From: Daucus carota subsp. sativus
Taxonomy: Eukaryota > Streptophyta > Magnoliopsida > Apiales > Apiaceae
Direction: 5' to 3'
Assembly: GCF_001625215.2 (NCBI RefSeq)
Contig: NC_030387.2
Span: 34,743,606 to 34,807,605 of the forward strand
DNA: 64,000 nucleotides
How positions within the stretch are numbered: the stretch's first letter is position 1; each line of letters starts with the position of its first letter. The position numbers and the translations under genes were made by a program. This document shows, piece by piece, positions 35,907-47,396 of the stretch. The notes below the pieces were generated by a model. That model searched no databases. It was not told the origin of the DNA and worked only from the letters and a program-made list of their open reading frames with translations.

Positions 35907-36452
35907 CTCGGTCCTGCATCTCTCTATATCGCTCACTGCTATGTAGCTCCATATGTATGTGTTAATTGAATTTGGTGATTGAATTATTCGAGTATTATGA
36001 ACAATCTATTTCTATCGAGTATTGAGTAGTTTCCTTCAATAGAATCGATATTATATTTTTCGGTATGATTGCTCAAGATATTTTAATAATCAGTGACAAT
36101 CAAGGTATTTTTGAATATATTGAATGTTCAGTTTTGTGTATATAAAAGTCTGATTCTATTTGTTGAGCTTTTTATGATTTTTGTTTTTGTGAGATTCTGA
36201 ATATTAATTCTGCTGATTGTGTTGTTAATTTTATTTTTTGTTATTTTGTTTATGATATTATTTGTGTTGTATCTATTTTTAACTGTTTTTTGTGATGTTA
36301 GTTCTATTAATTTTGTTGTTTTGTTGAGTTTTGTTGTTATTGTTGTTTATGTCTGTGAATAGATGAGCATGTTATATAAGTTTTTTGTGCAATAGAGCTT
36401 GTTATAGTGCTCTGTTTTTTTGTTTGTTCTTTTAATGTCTAATTGTGATAAT

Positions 36453-36692
36453 TCGTGTAGGTGTTGGTAGTGTAGATTCAACACGTGTTAAGCGATATGT
36501 TGATGATACTACATCTGTTTGTGGTAAGGGTTCTGGTAGTGCATCGGGTGTGGAAAGCAATGACCCTGTTTCAAATCTTAGTATAACTCTAGGAGGTAGT
36601 ATGTATTATTTGCCAAAGTGTCGTGATAATAGTTGTAGAACATTTGTTGATCAGTTGTTTGACTCTTTGGTAGCTGGTGTGAGTTTCCAGCA
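36453..36692 (+). pseudogene. Relic of FAR1/FRS-type Mutator transposase N-terminus
   Basis: The open segment contains NLSITLGGSMYYLPKC followed by RTFVDQLFDSLVAGVSF. This matches my recollection of the N-terminal part of FAR1-RELATED-SEQUENCE-like MULE transposases, where 'PFVGQxFxSLDEGxxFY' precedes the DNA-binding region. The reading breaks at 36690, where it is joined to sequence that recurs at 38407, so an internal deletion removed the rest. Confidence 0.4.
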
Positions 36693-38690
36693 GCCGGTAC
36701 TTCATGTCCTATTTCAATGTTTGGAAATATAACATTTTCGTGAATCTCTGTGTTCTTGGGTTTCAATCTTTTGCCTGCTTTGGTTCAATCAATCTGTATT
36801 CATTCAAGTGAGATGTAAGGATTGCATTTGAGTATTTCACCCTTAATCGTTCAACTGTGCTCTCTGTCCCATCTGAATCAACAAAAAAATAGAAAAAAAG
36901 TTAAAATAGTTGCGTAAATTGTTTGATAATATAATGTGAAAACGCCTCTAAGTTTCAAGTACCTTCTCTGCTAATTTAAATCCAGTATTCGAGGTATTCC
37001 GTCCACCCATATAAGTCTCCATATGTCTCATAACAAATATCCCACAGTCTTCATAATTCCTTAAAGTTTGTCACTTTAAGGAATTTTTTATTAAGTGCTC
37101 TGTGTATACTTTTAAGTGCTTTGTGCATATTTTATTCTTAAGTGTTTTTTATACTTCTAAGTGATATTTGTGTATACGTAAGTGCTTTGTGTATACTAGT
37201 AAGTGCTTTGTGCATTTAATAAAGGTTTCAATTCTACATAACAACAGAATAAATGCTTTGTGTACTTATTTAGGACTTTATGTCTTTTCGGTGGCCTTTG
37301 CCTTCGGTGGTGGTGATTCAGAGAACAAGGTTAATATCTTAATGCAGAATCCCGTTGAATGAAATGAGTTTGGTGAGCTCTGTGAGGTTAAACCTAGAGA
37401 TTTTAGGCTGCTCGAAGATTTTGATGTTACCGTTTCCTTTACTAACATCACACAAGTATGTTCTTTTCATTCTCACTGGATATGTCGATGTTTATAAATT
37501 TATTTATTTAGGGTGATCTTGATTGATGTTTTTGTTCAGGGAAGCATGGCAACTATCTTATTTGATTCCAAGGCAATTAAGATCTTTGTGGTGATGAATG
37601 GAGCTGGGCAACTTGAGATGGCATGTCCGTACTTGGCACATGAGCATGGCCAAGGACAACAAGGCCGTGGTGGCGTTCAGGAGGGCCAAGGACAACAAGG
37701 CCACGGAGGCTCATAGGAGCAGGAGCAAGAAAATAATCACCTGCCAGAGAGGATTATCAAATTGATGGGAGTGATGAAGATTAAGTTGAAATACTTTATT
37801 ATTTTTCTCAGTTTTTTTATTGAAGACTCTGTAATATCGTTAAGAAATTATAGTGTGGTTTTTAAGACTCTGTAAAGATAATATATTGATGATAATGTCA
37901 AGATTTAGTCATCGTTTTCAGTTCAGCAGATATTTTTTATTTTAGTGATTTGTGTATATTTTTAGTGTTTTGTGTGTATATATTTTGGTGCTTTGTATAT
38001 ATATATATATATATAGTGCTTTGTATTTTATTTTTTAGCTTATGTATATTTGGTGATTTAATTACATGTTTTGGGGCTTTGAATACATATTTTTTAGGTG
38101 TTATACATGTCTATGTGCATGTTAATTTTTGAATCGTTATGTTCTTTTATTTTGAATTATTTGGTGTATATATGTTATGTGTATGGTGATATTTAAGTTC
38201 TTTCTTTTCTATTTAGTTTTCCAATGACTTATGTATTTGTGAATTGTTACTTATTGAATGTAAAAGAGGAGTAAAAAACACTAGTAATGACTGAAATTCT
38301 ACATGCATAATACAATAAGTTCCTTAAAACACTAGTAATGACTGAAATTCAAATGTAGAATACAAGTGATATATGTTTTTATGACAAATAGAATTCTATA
38401 CATTAAACTTTCTAGCAGCCGGTACTTCATCATGCTTCTTCATGTTCTGTTTCAATGTCTGAAAATATAACATTTCCATGAATCTCTGTGTTCTTGGGTT
38501 TCTTTGAACTTGATGCAAGTACAATGGACATGAGTGTCTTGTTTGCAATCTTTTTGTAGAAGCCTTTTGCCCGCTTTGGTTCAATCTCTTTGTATTCATT
38601 CAAGTGAGGTGTAAGGATTGCATTTGAGTATTTCACCCTTAATCATTGAAGTTGTGCTCTCTATCCCATCTGAATCAACAAAAAATACAG
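36690..38690 (-). repeat. Duplicated minus-strand open segment within the MULE
   Basis: Sequence at 36690-36890 recurs at 38407-38690 (GCAGCCGGTACTTCAT start; ATTCATTCAAGTGAG shared). The second copy has about 60-80 extra bases and keeps a 68-codon minus-strand reading that includes LNEYKEIEPKRAKGFYKK and KKPKNTEIHGNVIF. The family is unknown to me; it may be a second protein of the intact element. Confidence 0.5.
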
Positions 38691-40010
38691 AAAAGGTTAA
38701 AATAGTTGCAGGTATTCCAAGTATTTAATATTTATTTATTAAGTGCTCTGTGTGTAATTTTAAGTGCTTTGTGCATATTTTATAAATCAGTGTATATTTT
38801 TATACCCCTAAGTGTTTTTTTATGTATACTTAAGTGCTTTGTGTATGCCAATAAGTGCTTGCTTCCCTTTCACTTAGTGAAACCTATCAACCATGGTAAG
38901 AGGCACTCAATCAGTCTAGAGGCATTATACACAAGCTCCGATACATAAATTCTCATGATACTAAAATGCAGCCGTGCAAGTGGAAGAACTATAAATGCAA
39001 CAGATGAACTAGTCCTAAGAAACATAAACAATATTACACACATGCTCTATACATAAGTGCTCTGATACTTAATGTTTTGGGTAAGTAAGATTATGAATAA
39101 AAAACGCTCACCTGAGCTTTTTATACTTCTAATTAAACATCTTTAACTTGTGAAAATCACTTTTCTTCTCTTTTAAATATGGTTATATCAGAAAAATCTT
39201 CGTATAACGGTATCATTCTAGCTGTTTCAGCTATATCACTTACTTCTTTTCTAATTGACCTATGCCAAAGCAATATTTCATCCAGATTGGAATTTACAGT
39301 ACAGCAGTTTGGCAACATTATAAAGAGGTGCTTGACTCAGAATCTAAAGAACTTTTGTGCTCAGATTGATAAAATATACACCTCAAATCACCCTCAACCA
39401 CATTTCTACTTTTGCAATTTGATAAAATATAAACCTCAAATCAAATACAAACACCGGAAGCAAATAAACATACCGCTGCCTATCACAAAACCTCTGAGCA
39501 CTAAACTTAAAATACATAATTAGTGCTTAGCACATCTTAAGCTAATTAAATCATGAACAAAATCCTAAGCAAAATTTTTAATTAAACACGTATACAAGTT
39601 GCTTCCAATACAGTTAAAACCAAAAATTAATACAAACTTATTGATTTGCAAGTGATTTAGTGATAATCACTTTACAAAAACTAACTAAAAACACATGCAT
39701 ACAATATATACGACTCACATACCAATTTTTTAGTGCTCGAGATATGTTTTTTTTTAATATTTTGCTTTGCCTTCTACTGGATCCTGATACAAGAAAATAT
39801 ATCACTTAAAATCACGCACATGTAGCACATAACAACAGATTAGATACCTTGAGTATTTAATATTTATTTATTAAATATTAAGTGCTCTGTGTGTAATTAT
39901 AAGTGCTTTGTGCATATTTTATAAATCAGTGTATTTTTTATACCTCTAAGTGTTTTTTTATGTATAATTAAGTGCTTTGTGTGTGCTAATAAGTGCTTTG
40001 TGCATATATC
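37081..40010. repeat. Dispersed AAGTGCTTTGTGTAT motif family
   Basis: Around 20 variants of AAGTGCTTTGTG(T/C)AT occur in four clusters: 37095-37250, 37945-38030, 38738-38860 and 39880-40010. Spacing is irregular (about 17-60 bases) and all lie on one strand. Confidence 0.8.
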
Positions 40011-40980
40011 TAATTATATTGGTGAATAAAACAGTTCAAAGAGCTTGCAATTAAGAGAACAACTGATTTCTTAGAGGTAACTTATGTATTTATACAACTA
40101 CATACATGGTGTTCACTTAAAACCTATATCTAGCAACAGAATTATATAATGTATATCTGATTTGTGTTTGATCTGTCCACAAAATGCCAAAAGTACAATA
40201 TAGGCACAAATCAGTGAATATGTTTCTTACCTTCCATATGCATATTACACAGGAAAGACCTTGCTTCCCCTTCACTTAGTGAAACCTATCAACCATGGTA
40301 AGAAGGACTCAATCAATCCAGAGGCATTATACACAAGCTCTGATACATAAGTTCTCGGGATACTAAAATGCACCTGTGCAAGTGGAAAAACTATAAATGC
40401 AACAGATGAACTAGTCCTAAGAAACATAAACAATATTACACACACGCCTCTGATACTTAAAGTTTTGAGTAAGTAAGGTTATGAAACAAAAACGCTCACC
40501 TGAGCTTTTTGATACTTCAACTTAAACAACTTAACTTGTGAAAATCACTTTTCTTCTTTTAGAATGTGGATATATCTCTCAGGGGCTGAAAACATATATA
40601 TCCTACCATTTCAGATCACACTCCCCCTCAACCACATTTCCACTTTTTCAATTTGACAAAAAAAAACACCACAAATCAAATGCAAACACAGGAAGCCAAT
40701 AAACATACTGTTGCCTATAACAAATCCTCTGAGCACTAAACTACAAATACATAATTACTGCTCTGCACATCTTAAACTGATTAAATCATGAACAAAACCC
40801 TAAGCAAATTTTTTAATTAAACACGTATACAAGTTACTTTCATCACAATTAAAATCAAAAATTAATACAAACTTATTGATTTGCAAGTGATTTAGTGATA
40901 TGCACTTCACAAAAACTAACTAAAAACACATGCATACGATATATACAACTCACATACCGGTTTTTTAGTGCTCGAGTTTC
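38706..40980. repeat. Direct repeat of about 1.1 kb inside the MULE
   Basis: Copy A (about 38706-39750) and copy B (about 39845-40980) share long blocks, for example CACTTAGTGAAACCTATCAA (38872, 40275), AAATGCAACAGATGAACTAG and ATTTGCAAGTGATTTAGTGA, with indels between them. Divergence is moderate, so the duplication is not recent. Confidence 0.85.
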
Positions 40981-41400
40981 GTCCAAGCACGAAATCTGCA
41001 GAAAAACAAAGTGTCTAACATCAGTGATTCGTAATGATGAATCTATTTACATAACTACTCAAATTTAAAGTGATTCGTTAGAGTAGTGAAAGGAACAATG
41101 TGTACGAACAGTCGAACACTTACAAGAACAAATTGAGCAGCGTTGAGGAGCGTTCAACAGCAAAACACGGCGATTGAGCAGCGTAGTTGAGAGATTTTTG
41201 TGATTTGGGGGTGATTTGCTAGTGAGAGTTTGAGTGGGTAACGGTGTATGGTTACGTTTGATACTGATTTTAATTTTTAAAAACCGTCGATGTCCAGGAT
41301 GTTTATGTTATTGGGCCTTGTCCTAATTTTAAGCCCAGTATCTATTTTTGTTTTAAGCCTGGTATCTAGTTCTCACCACTTAAAGTTCTCATTAGAGTAG

Positions 41401-41403
<3 letters not shown>

Positions 41404-41444
<41 letters not shown>
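41404..41444. repeat. (TA)n microsatellite, right flank of MULE
   Basis: About 20 TA units directly follow the right terminus of the 5.8-kb element. Confidence 0.97.
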
Positions 41445-41447
<3 letters not shown>

Positions 41448-42849
41448 AAAGAGCTCCAAGTTCACAAAACTGGAGTATTTGAGTTTAAAATTGGATAAAA
41501 TCTAATTATAATTATTTTATTTTATTTTTATTTTATAATATTTATAAATATCCGACAATATTATAATTATGTTCCCCAACATGATTAATGATTATTTTTC
41601 TAAACCACGTGACAATATAATTTACAATGTAACTCGGTCAATGATTTTAATAATTGTTTAAGTTGAAATATGTAGTGAACAATTAATTGATCATATGTTT
41701 ATGATTACTTATAAATGATAAATTATATAAAAGCAAAAGATAATATTATTTTCTATAATTAAACTAATTATGTCAGGTATTCTACTACTCCAGTTAAAAC
41801 GAGACAGAACCTTCTTTTTTTTAAATAACACTAATTTTTCTGGTCAGAACAAATATGCGCGTAAAAACGAAAGCAATGGACAAGGGAAGTACTGATGTTG
41901 TTATAACTAACCTTTTTGGAAGCATCAAAAGGACAAATCGGTACCATCACCGATCCATATCAGCCCGAATTTATGCATATATATTAAATACCGGTACAAC
42001 TAAGGTGGATTGGACATAAATATGGTTGAACGATATGAATGCACACCTCACTCTGGTACCTCAGTTGAACACAAAACAAGCGTTGAATTAAACTCTAGTT
42101 TATCCGCTTCTTCCTAATAAATGTCACAACTCATTACCTTGCAATTGTATGCAAATTAGTTCACAAAGGAGTAGCCCTAGTAGTAGTAGAAGAGTTGATT
42201 AACGTCCTCTCATATCATAATCAGCTACTTAGTTTTGAACTTATCATATCTGCTGTCTGCATCATCAATCTGTATTTCATTTATGGTATCTGCATCATCA
42301 ATCTGTATCATGTTGAATCAGTTTCTACGGATAACTATAAACTGGTTTTGTTTATAAGCTTCCCTGTTACATTCACATCTCCTCTCTCTACGACTATGGG
42401 CGGAACTGGGATCAGAGTGAATCCGGTTCCTGCCTACTGTTTTAAAACAAGGGAATTTTAATCCAATATTGTAAATTTTGAAAATAATTTGGATTTGTCC
42501 CCCTTGATATATTTTTGGTCCCTGCTGTACTAAAATCCTGGTTCCGCTCCTAACGCCAAACACGACAAAAAATATCTGACCTTTTTAAATATTACGCACA
42601 GAAGGTTAAGATAAAATAAAAAAAAACACGAATTCTGGAACAAGAGGGGATTGGTATCCGTTCAATTGTAGTGTTATGTTCATGGATGGTTATCTGGCAA
42701 AGACCTGTCGACAACAGAGAAAGAAAATTTGATGTATTTCATTTCCATGTATATAGTAATTTATCCATGTACAGTACAGAAATGGAGGTGATCATGAATT
42801 GTAAATTGACTTTAACATATATCATCTTTATTTTAACAAGTATGATGTC
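41445..42849. other. Intergenic and ACR11 3' flank
   Basis: No gene is supported. The short tandem repeat CTGCATCATCAATCTGTAT occurs twice at 42252-42310. The right end should hold the ACR11 3' UTR. Confidence 0.45.
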
Positions 42850-45800
42850 TCAAAAGCTCCCCTCTTCTGTTGTTGGGCGCCTCAAATAATAACGTAAGCT
42901 ATTAGCAAGAACCTGCCAGTTTCATATAGAGCACTTCAAGCCGACGGAAAGGTAAAAATATTCTTTAAAGACTATACATGATATCAGCATATGTAGTTAT
43001 CAAAAAATACTATTCAAAACACATGTAACATGATAAGATCTTTTACCTGTTGAAGAGGTTTGATGAGAGGTTTGTTTCTGTAGTTGACATGGAATTTTGC
43101 CTTGGCCAACAAACCCTGAGTTGAAATTGAAAACATTTGTGAAAAGAGCACAACAGCCAAAATGCAAACGCATAAAGTATATAACAGGTGCAAGATATTA
43201 CCTCTGTATCAAACTCTCCTGATACAACATTAACATTAATGTCAGTGACGATCCTGACAAGGTCCACAAGTAAACCAGGGCGATCTACTGTCTCGACATA
43301 TAACAAGCTGCATAATCAGGAAAATTTGCTGTGTTCATGTCTCATACTTGTACAAGTACATTGATATGCATGACAAACCAAACCTTGATGTTAACCTTAA
43401 AAATCGTCGAGCTTACTTATCACTTATTGGATGCTTAACTCCAATTACAATAAAAGGTATATAAAATATAATATAGTCAAATACCTTCGTTCAGGGCCAT
43501 CGTCCTTAACTCTGATGTGAGTTACAATATCAATATCAACCTGAATGATTACGGCAGAAAAGGCATAATGTACATGAGAAAAAATGAATATCTCATCTAA
43601 AAACATGAACATAGATAGGCATAACTGAAAAGATTTGAACTGAGTTTGGTTGATTGGATGTTTTACGCATTTAATCCAAAAACATGTATATAGATAGGCA
43701 TAACCGCAGAGTTTTATAATAGATTTGGTTGATTGGATCTTGTAAGCATTTAATCAATATTGCATTATTGGGCCTATAGTATACTGGGTTTACTTAATTG
43801 TTCTGAGAAGGATCATACACATCTATTACTTCTGAAATTTAATCTAGTTGTCCATTGCAAGTTTGCAACTAACAACCTTAAAGTTGCAAACTTGTATTTT
43901 TTGCCAATTTTAACATGCTTCCGGCAGCAAAGTGTACTTAGATCTATGTGCATGCTTTCCATACCTGTTCACTTGGTGGCAAAACTCCAAAGGCAGCACC
44001 CATCGCTAATTGCCCACTGGATTCCTGTCATGATTAAATATCGAATATATCTAAACTTAAATAAGATAAAGTTATGCCACAGGTGCTACTCGTGCTAGTA
44101 CGTATTTTTTGTTTAGGAAACACATATATAAAGATTGAGTACCGGGTGATATTCAAGCAAATTGTTGATAATTGTCAAACGAATTGCCTCAAGCATTTCT
44201 GGGTCCTCAATTTTTCTACCATCAGAGCTGCAAATAAGTCGGCCAAATTATTATTAGCATAGAACATTTATTCTAATAACCCACGTTAAATTTGAAATAG
44301 AGAAATACTAATCCTATAAAAGAACATCCACACATCAGATATAGATGCATAAGTCCCTGGGAAACCTTAAATTATCCAACATTTGATATATATTTCACTT
44401 CATATGGATTAAATAGTCAAAACTTGAGACAGTGAAAGTCACTAATTAAATAGTCCACTTTTAACTTTTAAGTTTTATCTAAGGATGTGCCACAAAATTC
44501 CCACAAGTTAACTTTTTCCCCAAGATATAAGTGAAGTAGTAGTAGTATCATATTTCAAGGAATTGTAGTATTGTACGGAGTCCCAGTAACATAAATCTGA
44601 GTACACAATCGACTTGACAGCTTAACCTCTAGAGAGATAACTTTAAAATCTTTCCATTCTACTCCACAGAAACTACATGAATCAAAGAAACATTAACTAA
44701 ACTATCAAACAAATCGAACATAAATTTGGAAAGGGGCTCAAGTCTGGAATTGCAGGCACAGCAGGAAGCTTACACTTTAGTGATGGAGAACTTGTTGTGC
44801 TTCCCAGAAGAATCAAGAAAGACCTCTGCTTTGACAACATTAAGCCCAAGATTTCTAAGTGCCCCCATCTAAAATGACATCATAAAGCATATTAAAAAAG
44901 TTGAACAACAATCTGAATATCAGGTTTACAGTGTCGTTAATAATTAAAAAGCAAAGATATAATTAAACGATTTCATACTGTGTCAAGGAGAGCCCCAAGT
45001 CGATCCCCAAAAGTAATCTCCACAACTGTTGCATCTGGATCTGAATCCTGGTCTATTATTACTTTAGGCGTTGGGATTGCATCAGTGTCTTGAAAACTTC
45101 CATCCTGCTAAGACATATCCCTTTAATCATAGTAATCAAGGAACAAAATTATTTTCATTTATATGACAAGGTGAATAGAAACAATTGTATTAATTCTTCG
45201 ATGATCTATACTGTATAATACCTCCACAGCCGTGGCAGATGATGCTTTTACAATAACTGTACTTGCTGACGAAGACAATCTGGAAGAACACCATCAGAAA
45301 TACATTAAGTATAGGAACTACACTGATACATTATACAGCTGAAATTCAGCTAATGTCACGGACTTCATCAATAATGCATGCGCTAATAGTTTGTTAGTAA
45401 ATACGCTATCGATTGTGTCATTGTGTGTACTAATACTGTAATTTGTATCAAATCAGTCATTTCAGGTACAGGCTCTTGTACTTCTTTTGCAAAATTTGCT
45501 TTCTCTAGCATTCAACATATAACATCTGCAAGTAGCAAAACGCCAAAACCAGAACAATCTCGAAAAAAGTTTGGAAGTTGGACATGAGTCCAATATTATA
45601 ATTGGCTGCCTGGGAACAATACTTTTGGAATAATCCATCTTAAGGAGTTTACCCACAATCCCAAACAGGAAAAAGTCAATCAGCTGAATTTTGATTAAAA
45701 TATCTAAAGTATCCAATCATTCAAATAGTACTGGTAAAAAATCTTGCTAAAATTCACTCACACTCTAGCAACTGAACAAAAGGACTTGAAGCTAGAATTT

Positions 45801-46188
45801 TCCACTAAATAGTCAAATATTCTCAAGAAAAAAGACAAATATTATTTCATAGCTCAATTCAGACATTTTTTTTTTTGACAATTTAGACTTATGTGTCTTG
45901 CAACACTTCTCGATGAGCTCGAGTCAGAACACGGGTGGCGGGGACAACAGAGAATAAACCCACCACTTGGGCTATCCAATCACCCTCAGCTCAATTCAGA
46001 CATTAGTACAGACAAGAACTAACAAGCTAAGTGTACCTTATCTTTGGTGAAATGCACGAGTGGATTAGTTGGTCAAAAGAAGAAGCTGTGCTAAAAAGAG
46101 AAGGTCTCGAAATGGGCTGGACTTCAAGAGCTTTCAAGTTGGTGTAAATTCCGAGAGTACAGCCTGAAGAAGCCATGGCCACAGCCAT
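42850..46188 (-). CDS. ACR11: ACT-domain protein ACR11, chloroplastic
   Basis: A complete gene of ten coding exons giving 289 residues: 46037-46188, 45222-45279, 44979-45104, 44774-44868, 44143-44227, 43965-44024, 43485-43540, 43202-43307, 43047-43115, 42850-42912. Every junction is GT-AG and in phase. The N-terminus (MAVAMASSG, Ser-rich, few acidic residues) is a likely plastid transit peptide. Two ACT domains follow: [20 protein letters not shown] (about residue 97) and [20 protein letters not shown] (about 222). The C-terminus is [16 protein letters not shown]. Length and sequence match Arabidopsis ACR11 rather than ACR12. ACR11 is reported to bind and promote plastid glutamine synthetase GS2, linking amino-acid sensing to nitrogen assimilation. 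The PII/GlnD-like ACT pair has no catalytic domain here. A full-length SINE sits in intron 1. Confidence 0.95.
45868..45987 (-). mobile_element. Full-length tRNA-derived SINE in ACR11 intron 1
   Basis: An exact 17-bp target duplication AGCTCAATTCAGACATT flanks it (45851-45867, 45988-46004). On the minus strand the body begins near GATTGGATAGCCCAAGTGG, giving a Pol III box A (TAGCCCAAGTGG), then a box-B-like GTGTTCTGACTC, and it ends ATTGTC followed by an A-run. It is about 120 bp and lies in the same orientation as ACR11. Confidence 0.85.
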
Positions 46189-47396
46189 TTTGGTAGGCGA
46201 GCTCAAGCAAATTGTAGTAATGATTAATGAAGGCTGACAGAAGTTAGGAGGATGAGGTACTTTTGGTGTGTGTACCAAAAATCTAGGATGGCAGTAAAAT
46301 TTGTGAGGACTCTATACAACCACTTGGCATGGATCATGGATCATGATCTTGTTGTCTTGTTCTAGAAGTATACGCCATTCCCATAATATCAAGATGGAAA
46401 TATTTTTATCACATTATCTATATGCTCCTCTACTACTTGCTCTTTTACCGGGATAGTTTTCTTTTTAAAGAATTGTTATTGAGAGGTCGTTCATGGGGCG
46501 TAAATCCAAGTCAATTGACACGGACATTAAAAAAATGAGAAAAACATGAATGAAACTAAGGAGTGGTGTTTAAGAAATACTGAATGCATTTGATTTATAT
46601 AATCACTAAAAGTTTTTTTTTTTTTTGATAAAACACTAAAAGTTTATTGTATTTGAAAAGTTTGGAATGGGAAAATAAGAGATGTTTAAAATGAAGAATG
46701 TAATCATGAGGTAGAGAAAAGAAAAAGAAAATACCACATAACATTATTTTATATCTTATTAAATAAGTTAGAAGCATAAGGGGTGTTTGGCTACCACTTG
46801 AAAACCCAAATTGTGCGCTTACGAGTTAAAATCACTTATTTGTACCGTTCGTCTAGAAAGTTAAAGACTACTTATAAAAAACTAAGAATACTAGATTTTG
46901 TTTCGGGGCTTCTTACTTCTTTTTTTTTCAAATACTTAAATCACTTATAAGTCTTAATTTAATTCTAACTTCTACTTCAATTTTTTACTTATGTCAATAT
47001 TTTAAAATAAATACTACACAATAAAATAAAATAAGTCCGATAATAAAATAATTTCTATAAGAATTATATTGATTAAACTTTTTTAAAATATTTATTTTAG
47101 TATAACATAATAATTAAGTTAAAGGTTATTTAATTAAATAACATATTATTAAATTTAATACTAATATTTTCTCCTACTCATTGATATTATTTCTTATATT
47201 TTTTATTAAAAAATAGTACAATAATATGTAATTTATTTGCCAAGAAAGTATATACATCTAAAATTACATTCTTATACGTACCCAAAAAGGTAAAATGGAA
47301 GCACATCTAAACCCGTGTTCTACATTTTTTGTTTGACAAAAGTAAGAGGGCTTCCGCAATATCATTCACTTTATTTTATTTATAATAAATCATCAA
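46189..47396. other. Intergenic upstream of ACR11
   Basis: ACR11 promoter side, then AT-rich sequence. A GGGGTGTTTGGCTACCACTT motif at 46780 looks like one end of a Harbinger or hAT MITE, but I found no partner end. No gene. Confidence 0.45.
46604..46645 (-). mobile_element. Micro-insertion: T-run with 12-bp flanking repeats
   Basis: CACTAAAAGTTT occurs at 46604-46615 and 46634-46645, enclosing the rest of a 14-base T-run followed by GATAAAA. It resembles the other T-run plus GA(C/T)AA insertions in this window. Confidence 0.55.

Larger units (their letters stand above)
35567..41403. mobile_element. 5.8-kb Mutator-like element between (TA)n tracts
   Basis: The left end AGGCTTGTGCTTAAATGAGA and the right end, read inward (AGGGCTACTCTAATGAGAAC), form imperfect inverted repeats of about 45 bp sharing AATGAGAACTTT and TGAGAACT. 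Both ends abut (TA)n tracts, which hide any target duplication. Contents, left to right: a C/G- and CT-rich block, a FAR1-like transposase relic, two copies of a minus-strand open segment (36690-36890, 38400-38690), many AAGTGCTTTGTG motifs, and a roughly 1.1-kb direct repeat. No intact transposase remains. The superfamily is inferred from the TIRs and the FAR1-like relic. Confidence 0.6.

Noticed and set aside
35690-35969. Ser/Leu and Arg/Glu repeat ORFs
   Set aside because: Produced by the (CT)n and poly-C tracts, not by genes.
37081-40010. Possible CRISPR-like array (AAGTGCTTTGTG repeats)
   Set aside because: Irregular spacing, degenerate repeats and a plant nuclear context inside a mobile element.
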